Source of the DNA: a bacterium
GTDB taxonomy: Bacteria; Verrucomicrobiota; Verrucomicrobiia; Limisphaerales; J093
Assembly: GCA_021780105.1 (NCBI GenBank)
Contig: JAJXZJ010000023.1
Span: forward strand, 1 to 64,000
Direction: 5' to 3'
DNA length: 64,000 bases
The position numbers were made by a program, and so were the translations under genes. The notes under the pieces were generated by a model, which worked only from the letters and a program-made list of their open reading frames with translations, made no database searches and had not been told where the DNA came from. Below, one piece after another: positions 47,194 to 56,878 of the stretch (its first letter is position 1; every line of letters starts with the position of its first letter).

Positions 47194-47526
47194 TCACATT
47201 TTCTGGATGAGCATCATCGCAATGGCGAACCCGAGCACGGCCAGCCCTTCCGCGAGCGCCACGAACAGCAGGCTGCGGATGAGCAGTTCCGGTTTCTCGA
47301 CCGCCGCCCCGAGCGCGGCGGAGCCGATTTTGCCGACGGCATACCCCGCGCCAATGATGCTCACCGCCACCGCAAACGCCGCTGCCGCGCCAAGGCCGAT
47401 GCTCCGGTAAACGTCGTCCTTTTCTGCCGCCGTTGCCGCGGCGGCCGGGTCGGCAAGCAACGGTGGCGCCAGCAACAGTGCGCTGGCGAGGAGTGCTGTG
47501 AACAACCAATCAGATGACTTTTTCAT
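47194..47526 (-). CDS. atpK: V/A-type ATPase proteolipid subunit K with N-terminal extension
   Basis: The protein forms the rotating membrane ring. The mature part is a two-helix hairpin: VSIIGAGYAVGKIGSAALGA and a second helix LFVALAEGLAVLGFAIAMM with the ion-binding Glu. The Glu is followed by Gly, and helix 1 has no Gln, so the usual sodium ligands are not evident; a proton ring is more likely. The 110 residues include an extra hydrophobic N-terminal segment (LFTALLASALLLAPPLLADP) that looks like a cleavable signal or third helix. Confidence 0.88.
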   Translation of the reverse strand: MKKSSDWLFTALLASALLLAPPLLADPAAAATAAEKDDVYRSIGLGAAAAFAVAVSIIGAGYAVGKIGSAALGAAVEKPELLIRSLLFVALAEGLAVLGFAIAMMLIQKM

Positions 47527-47591
47527 GCGTTGTCTCCGTTTCACGGTTTGCCGCGGGCGGCCGAAAGGCGCGGACGCGGGTGTTTGGTTCG

Positions 47592-49550
47592 TTAAGCCGG
47601 TTCAGCAGTCAGCGAGAAGGGTTTGAACGGTTTGCCTTCGCCGGAGAAAAATTTTCCGAAGAACTCGTAGTATTCGAGCCGCAGCGCCTGCACGGAGGCC
47701 ACGATGCCTTCGAGCACCATTGCCACCAGATTGCCGGCGATAACCACCGCGACGCTGAGCGCCGGCCCGCCGGTCGCCACACGCCCAACCTCCGCCGCCA
47801 GCGTGAACGTGGCCACAAGCAGGGCCGCGTGGCTCATTGCGTAGGCGGCCAGACGCACAAAGCTGACGGTGTTCGCGAGGTAGAGCAGCACGCCCTCGAA
47901 CGCGCCCACCAGCGATTCCGTGACGGCGGCGGCCATGCCGTTGTCGCTCTCGGAGGACTGCCCGGCTTGCCGGCGGACCAGCAATTCCAACGGCTCCTTG
48001 ATCGCCCAACCGAGGACGGGCGTCCCCAGCAACACCACCAGCGCCAACGTCCACCACCCTTGGGTCCGAATCACCGCCGCCTTCGCGATCAATGCAAGCG
48101 CGCCCCAGTAGAACACGAGGCCCATGATGCCGAACTTGCCGAGCACACCGTCCAGCCAGTGCCGGCGGCGAAGGCAATTCACGATATTGAGGAGCAACCC
48201 AAGGCTCATGAGCACCACGCCGACGCCGATGGCAATCCCCATCAGTGCCATCGGGTCGCCTTCCAGCGGGTCATGCCACAAGGCGTGTTTCTTCCAGCGT
48301 GGAATACCAAAGCAGCTCCCGTAAACCGCGCCGAACGCCGCGCTGGAAAGACCGTTGGCAAGGAGCAAGCTTCCGAGGTCGCGAACCTTCGGCGCGCGGC
48401 TCAGCAGCAGCGTGACGCATCCGCTGAGCGCTAGCAGCCCCCCATGCCCCACATCGCCGAACATCATGCCGAACATCAGCACATAGCTGATCGCGACAAA
48501 CAAAGTGGGCGCCAGCTCGCGATACTTTGGCAGGCCGTAGGCCGAGACGAGCAGCTCAAACGGACGCAGCCATCGCGAATGACGTAGCAGCACTGGAATA
48601 TCTTCTTCCGGAACCTCGCCGGGCGGAGCGGCTTCCACCACACAGCGGCCGCCGGTCCTGGCGAGCAGGCGTCCGCGGACTGCCGGCACAGCGGCTTTCG
48701 GAATCCACCCCGCGACCAGCACCGCCGCCTCCGTGCGCGGTGAGCATTGCTCCGCCTCCAGGAGACGCCGCTCGACTCCCGCCCAGGCATCCAGCTCGGC
48801 GAGCGGTTTGGCGGCGGCCGCGGCGAGCACCTCCAGCTCCGCCCTCAACCGCTCGCTCTCCGAACGGATTTCCGCCCGCTCGCGTGGCGCCACCGCCAAA
48901 AATTCATCGGCCGTGGCGCCCTCCGCGGCGGGCAGTTTCCCGGCCTGGAAACCGGCGCGCTTCAACGCGTCGTCCAGCGCGGTTCGTCGCGATTGGGTCG
49001 TCAGGGCCAGAAACGGCTCCCGTCCTCCTTGCGCTGGCAGCGGCAGCAAAGCCGCCCGGTTCCCGACATCGAGACGCGCCAAACCTCCCTCCGGCAGGCT
49101 GCCGGTGACAAAGTGCAGGAACTCAAACCGGCCGGTTTCGTGCAGCGGCAGACCCAGCCCGCCCAGGCTCGCGACCTGCATTGCGACGCCGTCCAGCTCG
49201 CCGGCGCGTCGCAAACAATCATCGAGGCGCTTCACCAAGGCCTGCGCCTTCGACTCCAACGCGGCCAGTTCAGCCTCCGCTTTTTCAAAAATCATTTCCT
49301 GCGGCGGCGAGCCAAGAGCGGCACGCTCCACTCGAAGCGTCCGCCGAAGCTCGGCGGCGCGCGACTGGATTCGCTCGCACCGGGCGATCTCCTTAGTGCG
49401 GTCCGGCGGTGACAGCGGCGCGGTGTCCTCGCCGGCCGGCGTTTGCGTCAGTTGAACCGCACCCAGCCGGCCCAGCTCCCGCAGCACGGCGCGCTCGTCG
49501 CGTTCGAGCACCAGCACGCTGAGTCGCATCATGGGCGCCGGCTTAAACAT
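47592..49550 (-). CDS. atpI: V/A-type ATPase subunit I (stator a-subunit)
   Basis: This large stator subunit has about 652 residues: the N-terminal half is soluble coiled coil (ERDERAVLRELGRLGAVQLT), and the C-terminal half has about 7-8 membrane helices. Signature blocks FGMMFGDVGHGGLLALSGCV and VSFVRLAAYAMSHAALLVAT (with the channel Arg) are intact. The ATG at 49550 overlaps the subunit C stop by 8 bases; the ATG codons at 49532 and 49529 are possible. It lies between C and K. Confidence 0.92.
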   Translation of the reverse strand: MFKPAPMMRLSVLVLERDERAVLRELGRLGAVQLTQTPAGEDTAPLSPPDRTKEIARCERIQSRAAELRRTLRVERAALGSPPQEMIFEKAEAELAALESKAQALVKRLDDCLRRAGELDGVAMQVASLGGLGLPLHETGRFEFLHFVTGSLPEGGLARLDVGNRAALLPLPAQGGREPFLALTTQSRRTALDDALKRAGFQAGKLPAAEGATADEFLAVAPRERAEIRSESERLRAELEVLAAAAAKPLAELDAWAGVERRLLEAEQCSPRTEAAVLVAGWIPKAAVPAVRGRLLARTGGRCVVEAAPPGEVPEEDIPVLLRHSRWLRPFELLVSAYGLPKYRELAPTLFVAISYVLMFGMMFGDVGHGGLLALSGCVTLLLSRAPKVRDLGSLLLANGLSSAAFGAVYGSCFGIPRWKKHALWHDPLEGDPMALMGIAIGVGVVLMSLGLLLNIVNCLRRRHWLDGVLGKFGIMGLVFYWGALALIAKAAVIRTQGWWTLALVVLLGTPVLGWAIKEPLELLVRRQAGQSSESDNGMAAAVTESLVGAFEGVLLYLANTVSFVRLAAYAMSHAALLVATFTLAAEVGRVATGGPALSVAVVIAGNLVAMVLEGIVASVQALRLEYYEFFGKFFSGEGKPFKPFSLTAEPA

Positions 49551-50604
49551 GCGGCACCTCCGCCAGCGGACGCGGGACCAGCTGCGCACGAACCCGCTCC
49601 GCCGGGAACCGCGCCCGGATGCCCTCGGAGAGCGTGATGAGATTCGCGACTTCCACGCGCCGCATTTCCACGAAAGCCACCACCGCGGCAAAACCCGTGT
49701 GACTCCGGCGAAAGGCCCGATTCGCCAGCCGCAGGAAGCGGCTCCAGGCCAGCGCCTCGAACTCGGCTGGGACCATTGCGTCGGCGGCCTTGCCACTTCC
49801 TCCCGACACGACCGGCAGCGTGTCCAACGCCCGCCCCAGCGCCCGGCTCGCGGCGGTGCGCAGATCCGCGTCGGCCAGCATGGCTGCGAAGCGTCCGCGG
49901 GAAATGCCCGTGCCGGGGACGTGGAACGGCAGCAGCGCCGACACTTCCAACCGATGAATGAATCTGCCGCGCATCACGAGCATGAGATGGAAGGTGTCGC
50001 TTTCCTGAAGCACCAGCGGTTTCACCATCTCCTTGTCCTGACCGGCAAGTGCCTCGGTTTGCGTCAAAAGCTCTTCGAAATAGCCTTGGTCCAAAGCCGC
50101 CTCGAAGAAGAATGGTCGTTTATCCTCACGGTGATGTTGCACCGCTTGGGTGAATCTCCTTCGCAACGGCCCGCGCGGCACGAGAGGGAGGAATTCGTCC
50201 ACGGACCTGGCGCCGGTCAGCGACGCCGCGTCCAGTGCGAACTCGCGCGGCAACGGCACCAGATGTGGCGGCAGCAACTCCAAGCGTTCGCCGGTCAGCA
50301 TGCCGCGGAGCAGGATCTTCAGGTTCTCAACCTGAAACCGCACGGCCAGCCAGCGCAGCAACTCCGCCCCCGTTGACGCGAGTTGCGCCGCGATGCTCGC
50401 AACTTCCCGGGCCAGATCCCGGACGAGCTGCCGTTGGATTTCCGTGGCCGCTGCCGTCTCGCTTCCCGGCAAAACTTCCGCTGCGAACCGCGGCATCGTC
50501 CGCACCTGGCACAACGCATCAAGCCTTCCTCCCACCGCCATGCGACTGCACCGTCCATGCAGCCGGGCGGCGAGGAAGTCCAGGTTGTCGGTAAATCCTC
50601 GCAT
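49543..50604 (-). CDS. atpC: V/A-type ATPase subunit C
   Basis: This is the helical funnel subunit (353 residues) that links the central stalk to the membrane ring. The protein is mostly helical, with triplicated V-ATPase AC39-like domains, for example VRFQVENLKILLRGMLTGER and the C-terminal VAFVEMRRVEVANLITLSEG. I chose the ATG at 50604 (MRGFTDNLDFLAARLHGR). The longer upstream frame is basic and antisense-like. Confidence 0.82.
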   Translation of the reverse strand: MRGFTDNLDFLAARLHGRCSRMAVGGRLDALCQVRTMPRFAAEVLPGSETAAATEIQRQLVRDLAREVASIAAQLASTGAELLRWLAVRFQVENLKILLRGMLTGERLELLPPHLVPLPREFALDAASLTGARSVDEFLPLVPRGPLRRRFTQAVQHHREDKRPFFFEAALDQGYFEELLTQTEALAGQDKEMVKPLVLQESDTFHLMLVMRGRFIHRLEVSALLPFHVPGTGISRGRFAAMLADADLRTAASRALGRALDTLPVVSGGSGKAADAMVPAEFEALAWSRFLRLANRAFRRSHTGFAAVVAFVEMRRVEVANLITLSEGIRARFPAERVRAQLVPRPLAEVPHV

Positions 50605-50629
50605 GACGGTGTCTGCCCTTTCAGGACCT

Positions 50630-50944
50630 TTACGGCTGACCGCAAACGCAGCGAACAACCGCATCCACCAGACGATCCCGCATCGCGTCCTCCATCCGCA
50701 CGTCGCGGTCAATTTCGTTCGCCGCCGTTTGCAGCCGTTTCGCTCTTTCCTGCCGCGCCGCCTCGACGGCCGTTTCGATGGCGCTCGCCGCCTCGGCGTG
50801 GGTTTCCTGCCGCGTGCGCGCAAGCACGTCCTGGGCGCGTTGCTCCGCGTCGGCGACGAGGTGATCCGCTGCCTCCCGCGCTGAATGCACGAGGCACCTG
50901 GCTTCGCCTTCCGCGGCGATCAGCCCTTGGATCACTTCCCGCAT
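50630..50944 (-). CDS. V/A-type ATPase peripheral stalk subunit H/G
   Basis: The 104-residue protein is nearly all one charged coiled coil: EVIQGLIAAEGEARCLVHSA, QRAQDVLARTRQETHAEAAS, AVEAARQERAKRLQTAANEI. It fits the small stalk subunit that pairs with E. The ATG at 50944 overlaps the end of the kinase-like gene by 13 bases. It lies 25 bases ahead of subunit C. Confidence 0.78.
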   Translation of the reverse strand: MREVIQGLIAAEGEARCLVHSAREAADHLVADAEQRAQDVLARTRQETHAEAASAIETAVEAARQERAKRLQTAANEIDRDVRMEDAMRDRLVDAVVRCVCGQP

Positions 50945-51660
50945 GGAGCCGTTTCCAGTTGTAAGTGCAACTTTGCCTGCAATTTCGCCAGCACGATCCC
51001 CGCGACAGCTTCGAGGCTGCATTCACCCGTGTGCAGCACGAGGTCGTAATCCTCCGCTGAGTTCACATCCTTCCCAAACGCCTCACGAATGAATTCCGCG
51101 CGCTCAGCATCGGTCTGCTCCACGCGCCGCCTTGCCTTTTCCAGGGAGATGTCGTCACGTCGTGCCACGCGGCGGATCCGCACCTCGAGCGGTGCCATCA
51201 GGCGCACACTCACGGCGCACTCCGGCGGCAGGATGTAATTGGCCCCCCGCCCAAGGATGATCACGTTGCCAAGGTGGCCCAACGAAAGAATCACCTGCCG
51301 GAGATGGGAAAGATACGCTTCGCGGCCAATCCCTTCGCCTTCAATCAATTTGCGACGGAATTCACTCCACCCGTGGCGCACCCGCTCGTCCACACTGTCA
51401 ATCAACTGGTGGCGCACATGCGCGCTTCGCGCCACCTCCTCCACAATTTCACGATCGAACACCTGCCACCTCAACCGCTCGCTGACCAAGCGCGTCAAAC
51501 TGGTGCCACCGCTGCCGCATTCGCGCGACACAAGCAGGCTTGGGCCATAGGTCATTCCCCGGCCACATTCCTCCGACGGTTCAAAGACCTTGGGCTCTGT
51601 CCGGCGCTTCAACTCCCCCAGCGCGATCTGCCGGCCGACCAACTGTTCAATGCTCGACAT
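50932..51660 (-). CDS. Cytidylate kinase-like protein heading the ATPase operon
   Basis: The 242-residue P-loop protein belongs to the cytidylate kinase-like family: LLVSRECGSGGTSLTRLVSE at the phosphate-binding end, WQVFDREIVEEVARSAHV, VIILGRGANYILP, and VRLMAPLEVRIRRVARRDDI before the lid region. The classical cytidylate-specific residues cannot be confirmed by eye, so its substrate may be another nucleotide, protein or small molecule. Start and operon position are clear: it precedes the ATPase genes and overlaps subunit H/G by 13 bases. Confidence 0.82.
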   Translation of the reverse strand: MSSIEQLVGRQIALGELKRRTEPKVFEPSEECGRGMTYGPSLLVSRECGSGGTSLTRLVSERLRWQVFDREIVEEVARSAHVRHQLIDSVDERVRHGWSEFRRKLIEGEGIGREAYLSHLRQVILSLGHLGNVIILGRGANYILPPECAVSVRLMAPLEVRIRRVARRDDISLEKARRRVEQTDAERAEFIREAFGKDVNSAEDYDLVLHTGECSLEAVAGIVLAKLQAKLHLQLETAPCGK

Positions 51661-51970
51661 ACAGCACACCTCACTTTCTACAGCCTGAGGCCAGCAGCTT
51701 GAACAGATTATCTTGATTAACTTTGAAGCTGCCTGACCAGGCAGACTCTTGATAGAGTCACTGATCCAAGTCCAAAATACTTCCATTTCATACACTGAAC
51801 CCGAATACATCTTATCACCTGTAGATCGTCATGCAAGGCGCCAATAAGCAGCAAACCGCGACGACGCGCAGGTGGCGAAAGCGCGCAGGTGTTCGTGAAA
51901 CGCAAATCCTCCCGCGCCCGGCCAGAACCGGCCAAAGCCATTTGAAGGCGGAGTCCTCCCAGGTCGGCGC
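51661..51970. other. Leader/intergenic region upstream of the ATPase operon
   Basis: About 310 bases without a gene. They separate the ATPase operon from the sulfatase that ends at 51971 on the same strand. The stretch 51661-51830 is less GC-rich, as expected of a promoter-leader region, and contains two adjoining hairpins listed separately. Confidence 0.5.
51729..51759 (-). promoter_or_regulatory. Two adjoining inverted repeats in the ATPase operon leader
   Basis: CTGCCTG, two bases, CAGGCAG (51729-51744) and GACTC, six bases, GAGTC (51744-51759) share one base and lie about 70-100 bases before the first start codon. They could be an operator and a leader hairpin, or a terminator-like structure of the upstream sulfatase gene, though no T run follows. 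Confidence 0.45.
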
Positions 51971-54100
51971 CTACCGTCCCGGCGGTCTCCGCGGAGCGAT
52001 CCCGTGCCGAAAGACGGCGGCCGGAATTTCTTCTTTGGCAATCCCCGGTCCGCTCCACGATAGCTTCAGCAACGGCGTGTCTTTGATTCTCCGCGCGTAA
52101 TACAAACGGAACGGATGCAACCCTGCCTGAAGCCGGATGCTGCCATTGACTTCCTGGTCGCCGGCGTCGCCGTAGTCTGCGTCAATCACCGTGGCGTCGT
52201 GAATGCGCAACACGGCGCCCGTATCGGCCGTCAGGAAAAACGTGTAGTCGCCGTCCTGCGTGATGTTGAGATACCCGGTGAACAACAAGCCAATATCGCC
52301 GTCGCGGGTGCGATGGCTCAGATCCGGCCTCGCCGCCGTGCCGTGCGCCACCGATTTGAGCAGCGTCAGATCCGGAACCCACGGATAGGCGCCTTCGTAG
52401 GCGTTCCACACGACGCCGTTGGCAACGGGCGTGGCTTGGACAGCAGGAACCAGTTCGTCGTCATATGGTCGCGGGGCATTGGCGTTCGGACGACGCGCCT
52501 GCAACGCCGTGGCCTGCATCCGCCGTTCCAGCGCGGGCATCTCGGACGCCAGGTTGTTGGTTTCCTGGGGATCGGCGATCACATGGTAGATTTCAAACGG
52601 CTCGGCCGGCAATGTGATGTCATAACGCACGCCCACGTAATCACCCATGCGGATGGCCTGCATTTGACCGCGTTTGCGCCCACGGTGACTCGGCGCGAAA
52701 TCCTGGTAGTCCGGAGTTTTGCCCGGTTCAAAATACTCCACGTAGATGTAAGGCCGGTCGCGCTGGACACCTTGACGGGTCAACTCCGGCAGCAGCGACA
52801 CCCCGTCGGCTCGCGCCGGCACGGGCACGCCGGCCGCGTCCGCGAACGTTCGCAGCCAGTCGTAGGAAATGCTCGGCCGCGTGTCCACTCGCCCGGCGGG
52901 AATGTGTCCCGGCCAGCGGGCCAGCGTCGGCACACGCACCCCGCCCTCCCAGCAGTCGCGCTTGATGCCGTCAAACGGGCCGAAGCTGTCGAAGAAATCC
53001 GCCCGCAGCGGCTCGTGGGGAAGATAGGATTCGATGCTCGGCCCGTTGTCGGAGGAGAAGACGACGAGCGTATCTTCATCAATCTTCAGATCTCGAAGCA
53101 GTTTCACGATGTCACCGACCGCGTCGTCCACGCGGCGGACCGCGGTGGCGTAGCGTTTGTCCACATCCGGCCAAGGCACTTCGGCAGTCGCCGGATCGTG
53201 GTCGTCGTCGTAGGTGGCGTGGCGGTAATCCGGATGAATCCACGAATCAACCGCGCCCGAGGCTGTGTTGATCATGTGGCCGGGCGTCCCCAACCATTGG
53301 ACGCCGCCGTGCAATCCGCCACCAGCCGGATAGGCCTGTGTCGGCAACTCCTGCACGGCGTGCGGCGTGTCGTAAGCGAGGTACATGAAGAACGGTTGCG
53401 TGGAATTCGTGCGTTCGTGATTTGTGATCCAACGCTTGGCCCATGCCGTCCACAAGTCGGCCGTGTAACACTTGTCCAATTCGGGCGTCACATCCGCGGA
53501 CCCGTTCCAGACTTGCCTGGATTTCCGGCCTGCACTGTAAGGCGCCTCCTTGGGGTAATGCTCGTGGCCATCCATGTGGCGCGCGTAACCAAAGAAATCG
53601 TCAAACCCGCGTTTCGTGGGAAACGCCGGCCAGGTCGCGGGACTGTTCTCGCCCGGACCAACGCCCTGCAAACCCCACTTGCCGACGGCAACCGTCGCGT
53701 AACCGGCCTGCCGCAGCACAGTCGCCAGCGTGTGGCTGTTCTCCAGCGCCTTGTCAAACTGGTTGTCACGCACATTGGCATGACCCTGGCTGAGTCCGAG
53801 CAGAATGGAGGCACGCGACGGCGCGCAAACCGGCGCGGCACAATAATGGTCCCGCAATTGCACGCCTTCCGCGGCGAACCGGTCCAGGTTGGGCGTCAAT
53901 TCCCACGGCCTGCTCCGGACATTTGCCGCCTGGCGGCTGTTCTGAAACAACACGCCCAAGTCTCCCCAACCCAGATCATCGGTGAGAATGAAGATGATGT
54001 TCGGCTGCGCCGGCGGTGGTGCGCTGTCCAACGGCGCCGCGGAGGCCAGCGCCACGCAGATCAGGGGGAACAACTGTGAAGTCTTGGCACGTTTCATCAT
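51971..54100 (-). CDS. Secreted sulfatase with C-terminal PA14-like domain
   Basis: The 709-residue protein has a signal peptide (LFPLICVALASAAPLDS), a sulfatase domain starting NIIFILTDDLGWGDLG, and formylglycine site C92-A-P-S-R96. Metal or substrate residues appear in GKWGLQG and VVFSSDNGPSIES. From about residue 590 a PA14-like beta domain follows (LLFTGYLNITQDGDYTFFLT, DTGAVLRIHD, HPFRLYYARR), which usually binds glycans. It is divergent from the GH95 gene by about 185 bases. This supports action on a sulfated, fucose-containing polysaccharide. Confidence 0.93.
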   Translation of the reverse strand: MMKRAKTSQLFPLICVALASAAPLDSAPPPAQPNIIFILTDDLGWGDLGVLFQNSRQAANVRSRPWELTPNLDRFAAEGVQLRDHYCAAPVCAPSRASILLGLSQGHANVRDNQFDKALENSHTLATVLRQAGYATVAVGKWGLQGVGPGENSPATWPAFPTKRGFDDFFGYARHMDGHEHYPKEAPYSAGRKSRQVWNGSADVTPELDKCYTADLWTAWAKRWITNHERTNSTQPFFMYLAYDTPHAVQELPTQAYPAGGGLHGGVQWLGTPGHMINTASGAVDSWIHPDYRHATYDDDHDPATAEVPWPDVDKRYATAVRRVDDAVGDIVKLLRDLKIDEDTLVVFSSDNGPSIESYLPHEPLRADFFDSFGPFDGIKRDCWEGGVRVPTLARWPGHIPAGRVDTRPSISYDWLRTFADAAGVPVPARADGVSLLPELTRQGVQRDRPYIYVEYFEPGKTPDYQDFAPSHRGRKRGQMQAIRMGDYVGVRYDITLPAEPFEIYHVIADPQETNNLASEMPALERRMQATALQARRPNANAPRPYDDELVPAVQATPVANGVVWNAYEGAYPWVPDLTLLKSVAHGTAARPDLSHRTRDGDIGLLFTGYLNITQDGDYTFFLTADTGAVLRIHDATVIDADYGDAGDQEVNGSIRLQAGLHPFRLYYARRIKDTPLLKLSWSGPGIAKEEIPAAVFRHGIAPRRPPGR

Positions 54101-54284
54101 CGAGTCGGATGCGACGTTTGAAGCGTCATGAGTTGGCGGCACTTCATCCATGGTTTTCACGATCTCGATCTTCGCCGCCGGACGCCGGCTTGGGAACAGT
54201 AATTTGTGCCTCGGCGTCATTTTGGGCGCGAATTTGGATTTACCGACGCTGGCGGGAAAGGAATGCTTCGGAAGAAGTATATCA

Positions 54285-56666
54285 ATGAAACTCAATTTTG
54301 ACCGGCTTGTCCTGGTGATGTTGGCCGGCGTTGTTCCCGCCTCATCCCGTCTCGGAGCGGAGACGCCAGTGCTTCGCGGCGACGCCGTTCACGCCGGCAA
54401 CCAGGCTGTTCAATCCGCCGGCGCTCCGACACTCCGGCTGTGGTATCGGCAGCCGGCCAAGCGCTGGCTCGAAGCTTTGCCGGTCGGCAACGGCCGTCTG
54501 GGTGCGATGGTGTTCGGCAGGGTGGCGGAAGAAAAGCTGGCGCTCAACGAAACCACCTTCTGGTCCGGCGCGCCAAGCGACCAGCACGAAAACCCCGACG
54601 GGCGCGCGGCCTTCGCCCAAATTCGCACCCTGTTCAAGGCGGGAAAATATGCGGAGGCGCAGCCGCTCGTTTCTCAAATGCTCGGCCGCGAACTCAATTA
54701 CGGCACCTGCCTGCCGGCAGGCGAGCTGTGGCTGGCGCAGCACGGAACGGACGGCGAGATCCGGGACTACCGGCGGGAATTGGACCTGGACCAAGCGGTG
54801 GCGTCGGTCACCTTCGTCGCCGACGGCGTGAGGTTTCGCCGCGACGTGATCGCCAGTCACCCGGACGGTGTGCTGGTGGTTCGCTTGAGCGCCGATCGCC
54901 CCGGCGCCATCGCGTTCACGTTGCGTTACCAAGGTCAAGGCTTCCCGTGGAAGGCGCAGACTTCCGGCACAAACACGCTCACAGTCAGCGGACACGCGTT
55001 TGAAACCAAACACAGCGACGGCCGGAGCGGCGTGGCGTTTCAGGCGCGGTTGCGCGTGTTGACGGAAGGCGGCTCGGTGTCGGCCAAACGGGATTCGCTG
55101 AGTGTCACCAACGCGAATTCGGCGACCATCCTTGTCGCACTGAACACGGATTTCCACGGGCGGAATCCGGCCGCATTGTGCGCGGAGCAAATCGCCTCGG
55201 CCCGGCGCATGAACTGGCCGGAACTGCTCGCGCGCCATCTCGCCGACTACCAACCGCTGTTCCGCCGCGTGACGCTTGATCTTGGCGGCGCAGGCGCGAA
55301 GACGCAGCCGACGGACAGGCGTCTGGAGGCATTGCGACAAGGCGCCAGCGATCCACAACTCGCCGCGCTGTTCTTCCAATACGCCCGATTCCTGATGATT
55401 GCCGGTTCGCGGGCCGACTCGCCGTTGCCGATGCACTTGCAGGGCATCTGGAACGACGGACTGGCCGCCACCATGGGCTGGACCTGCGACTATCACCTGG
55501 ACATCAACACCGAACAGAATTACTGGCCCGCCGAAGTGGCCAACTTGAGCGAGTGCGGCGAACCGCTGTTCCGTCTGGTCGAAGCATTGCAGGCACCTGG
55601 CCACCGCACGGCCCGCGAACTCTACGGCATTGACCACGGCTGGGTGTGCCACGTGTTCACGGATGCCTGGGGCTTTACGGCGCCGGGCTGGGGCCTCGGC
55701 TGGGGCCTGCATGTCGTCGGCGGGGCGTGGGTTGCCACGCACTTGTGGGAGCATTATCAGTTCACCGGCAATCGGGGCTTTCTTGCCCACCGTGCCTATC
55801 CGGTGCTCAAGGGCGCGGCGGAGTTCTTCCTCGATTATTTGTATGTGGATCCAGCCACCGGCTTCTTGGTGACCGGGCCGTCGGTTTCGCCCGAGCGCGG
55901 CGGTGAAACTCAGCCGGGTTGCATGCATGACCGGGCAATCCTTTACGAATTGTTCAGCGAATGCATCGCCGCGTCCCGGACGCTGGGCGTGGACACCGCC
56001 TTTCGCGCCCGTCTGGAAGCGGCACGCGCCAAACTGCCGCCGTACAAGATCGGCCGCAACGGCCAGTTGCAGGAATGGTTCGACCACGATGACGGCGGCG
56101 ACACCGGCCATCGCCACACCAGCCACCTGGTCGGGCTGTTTCCGCTGGATCAAATCACGCCGCAAGCCACGCCGGACCTGGCCCGTGCGGCCGAAAAGTC
56201 CCTGGAACTCCGTCTCCGGAGTCGAGATTGGGAAGATGTGGAATGGAGCGCCGGCAACACGCTTTGCTATTACGCCCGGCTGGGCCGGGGCGATCTCGCC
56301 TATCGGAGCCTGCTTAACCTGCTCAGGTCGGATACAGACGCGGATTTGCTCACGTTTTCCCACAGTGGCATCGCCGGAGCGCCGGAGAACATCTTCGTCA
56401 TTGACGGCAACCTGTCCGGCGCCACGGGCATCGCGGAGATGCTGCTGCAAAGCCAGGCCGGCACCATCCGCCTGCTGCCGGCCCTGCCCGCCGCGTGGCC
56501 GGAAGGCAAGGTCACCGGCTTGCGGGCACGCGGCGGCTTCACCGTGGACATCGAGTGGAAAGATGGAAAGGTCGTCGCTTACCGCGTGAAATCGGTCACG
56601 CCACGTCCGGTCAACGTGTCTGTGAACGGCCTCGCGCGAACCGTCACCACGGAGCGCGGAAAGTAG
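54285..56666 (+). CDS. Glycoside hydrolase family 95 alpha-L-fucosidase
   Basis: The 793-residue exported enzyme has a signal peptide (LVLVMLAGVVPASSRLGAE), then the GH95 N-terminal beta domain (WLEALPVGNGRLGAMVFG, LALNETTFWSGAPS) and the (alpha/alpha)6 barrel. Active-site blocks are HLDINTEQNYWPAEVANLSE, with the catalytic-Asn neighbourhood, and GHRHTSHLVGLFPLDQITP near the C-terminus, with the catalytic Asp region. Known activities are inverting alpha-1,2-fucosidase and related alpha-L-galactosidase. It is divergent from the PA14-type sulfatase. Confidence 0.92.
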   Translation: MKLNFDRLVLVMLAGVVPASSRLGAETPVLRGDAVHAGNQAVQSAGAPTLRLWYRQPAKRWLEALPVGNGRLGAMVFGRVAEEKLALNETTFWSGAPSDQHENPDGRAAFAQIRTLFKAGKYAEAQPLVSQMLGRELNYGTCLPAGELWLAQHGTDGEIRDYRRELDLDQAVASVTFVADGVRFRRDVIASHPDGVLVVRLSADRPGAIAFTLRYQGQGFPWKAQTSGTNTLTVSGHAFETKHSDGRSGVAFQARLRVLTEGGSVSAKRDSLSVTNANSATILVALNTDFHGRNPAALCAEQIASARRMNWPELLARHLADYQPLFRRVTLDLGGAGAKTQPTDRRLEALRQGASDPQLAALFFQYARFLMIAGSRADSPLPMHLQGIWNDGLAATMGWTCDYHLDINTEQNYWPAEVANLSECGEPLFRLVEALQAPGHRTARELYGIDHGWVCHVFTDAWGFTAPGWGLGWGLHVVGGAWVATHLWEHYQFTGNRGFLAHRAYPVLKGAAEFFLDYLYVDPATGFLVTGPSVSPERGGETQPGCMHDRAILYELFSECIAASRTLGVDTAFRARLEAARAKLPPYKIGRNGQLQEWFDHDDGGDTGHRHTSHLVGLFPLDQITPQATPDLARAAEKSLELRLRSRDWEDVEWSAGNTLCYYARLGRGDLAYRSLLNLLRSDTDADLLTFSHSGIAGAPENIFVIDGNLSGATGIAEMLLQSQAGTIRLLPALPAAWPEGKVTGLRARGGFTVDIEWKDGKVVAYRVKSVTPRPVNVSVNGLARTVTTERGK

Positions 56667-56878
56667 CCGTCGTGGTTAAGCGAGAGACAACCCGGGCACA
56701 ATTCCGCAAATTGAATAACGCAACCTGCACCCGCCGGAACGATTGCTGCCGCGATTCGGCTTGGCGTCGCCGAGGCCAGCGTGTCCCCGCGCCAAACCCG
56801 GCGAGCCGCAATTCGCACTTCGGCGTTTGCGGACGGTGCGCTCTTGCGCGCTTGCCGGCCGGCCGTTAACTTGTGGCC

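Noticed and set aside
54342-56450. Minus-strand frame of 702 codons opposite the GH95 gene
   Set aside because: Antisense shadow of GH95 with no motifs or signal sequence.
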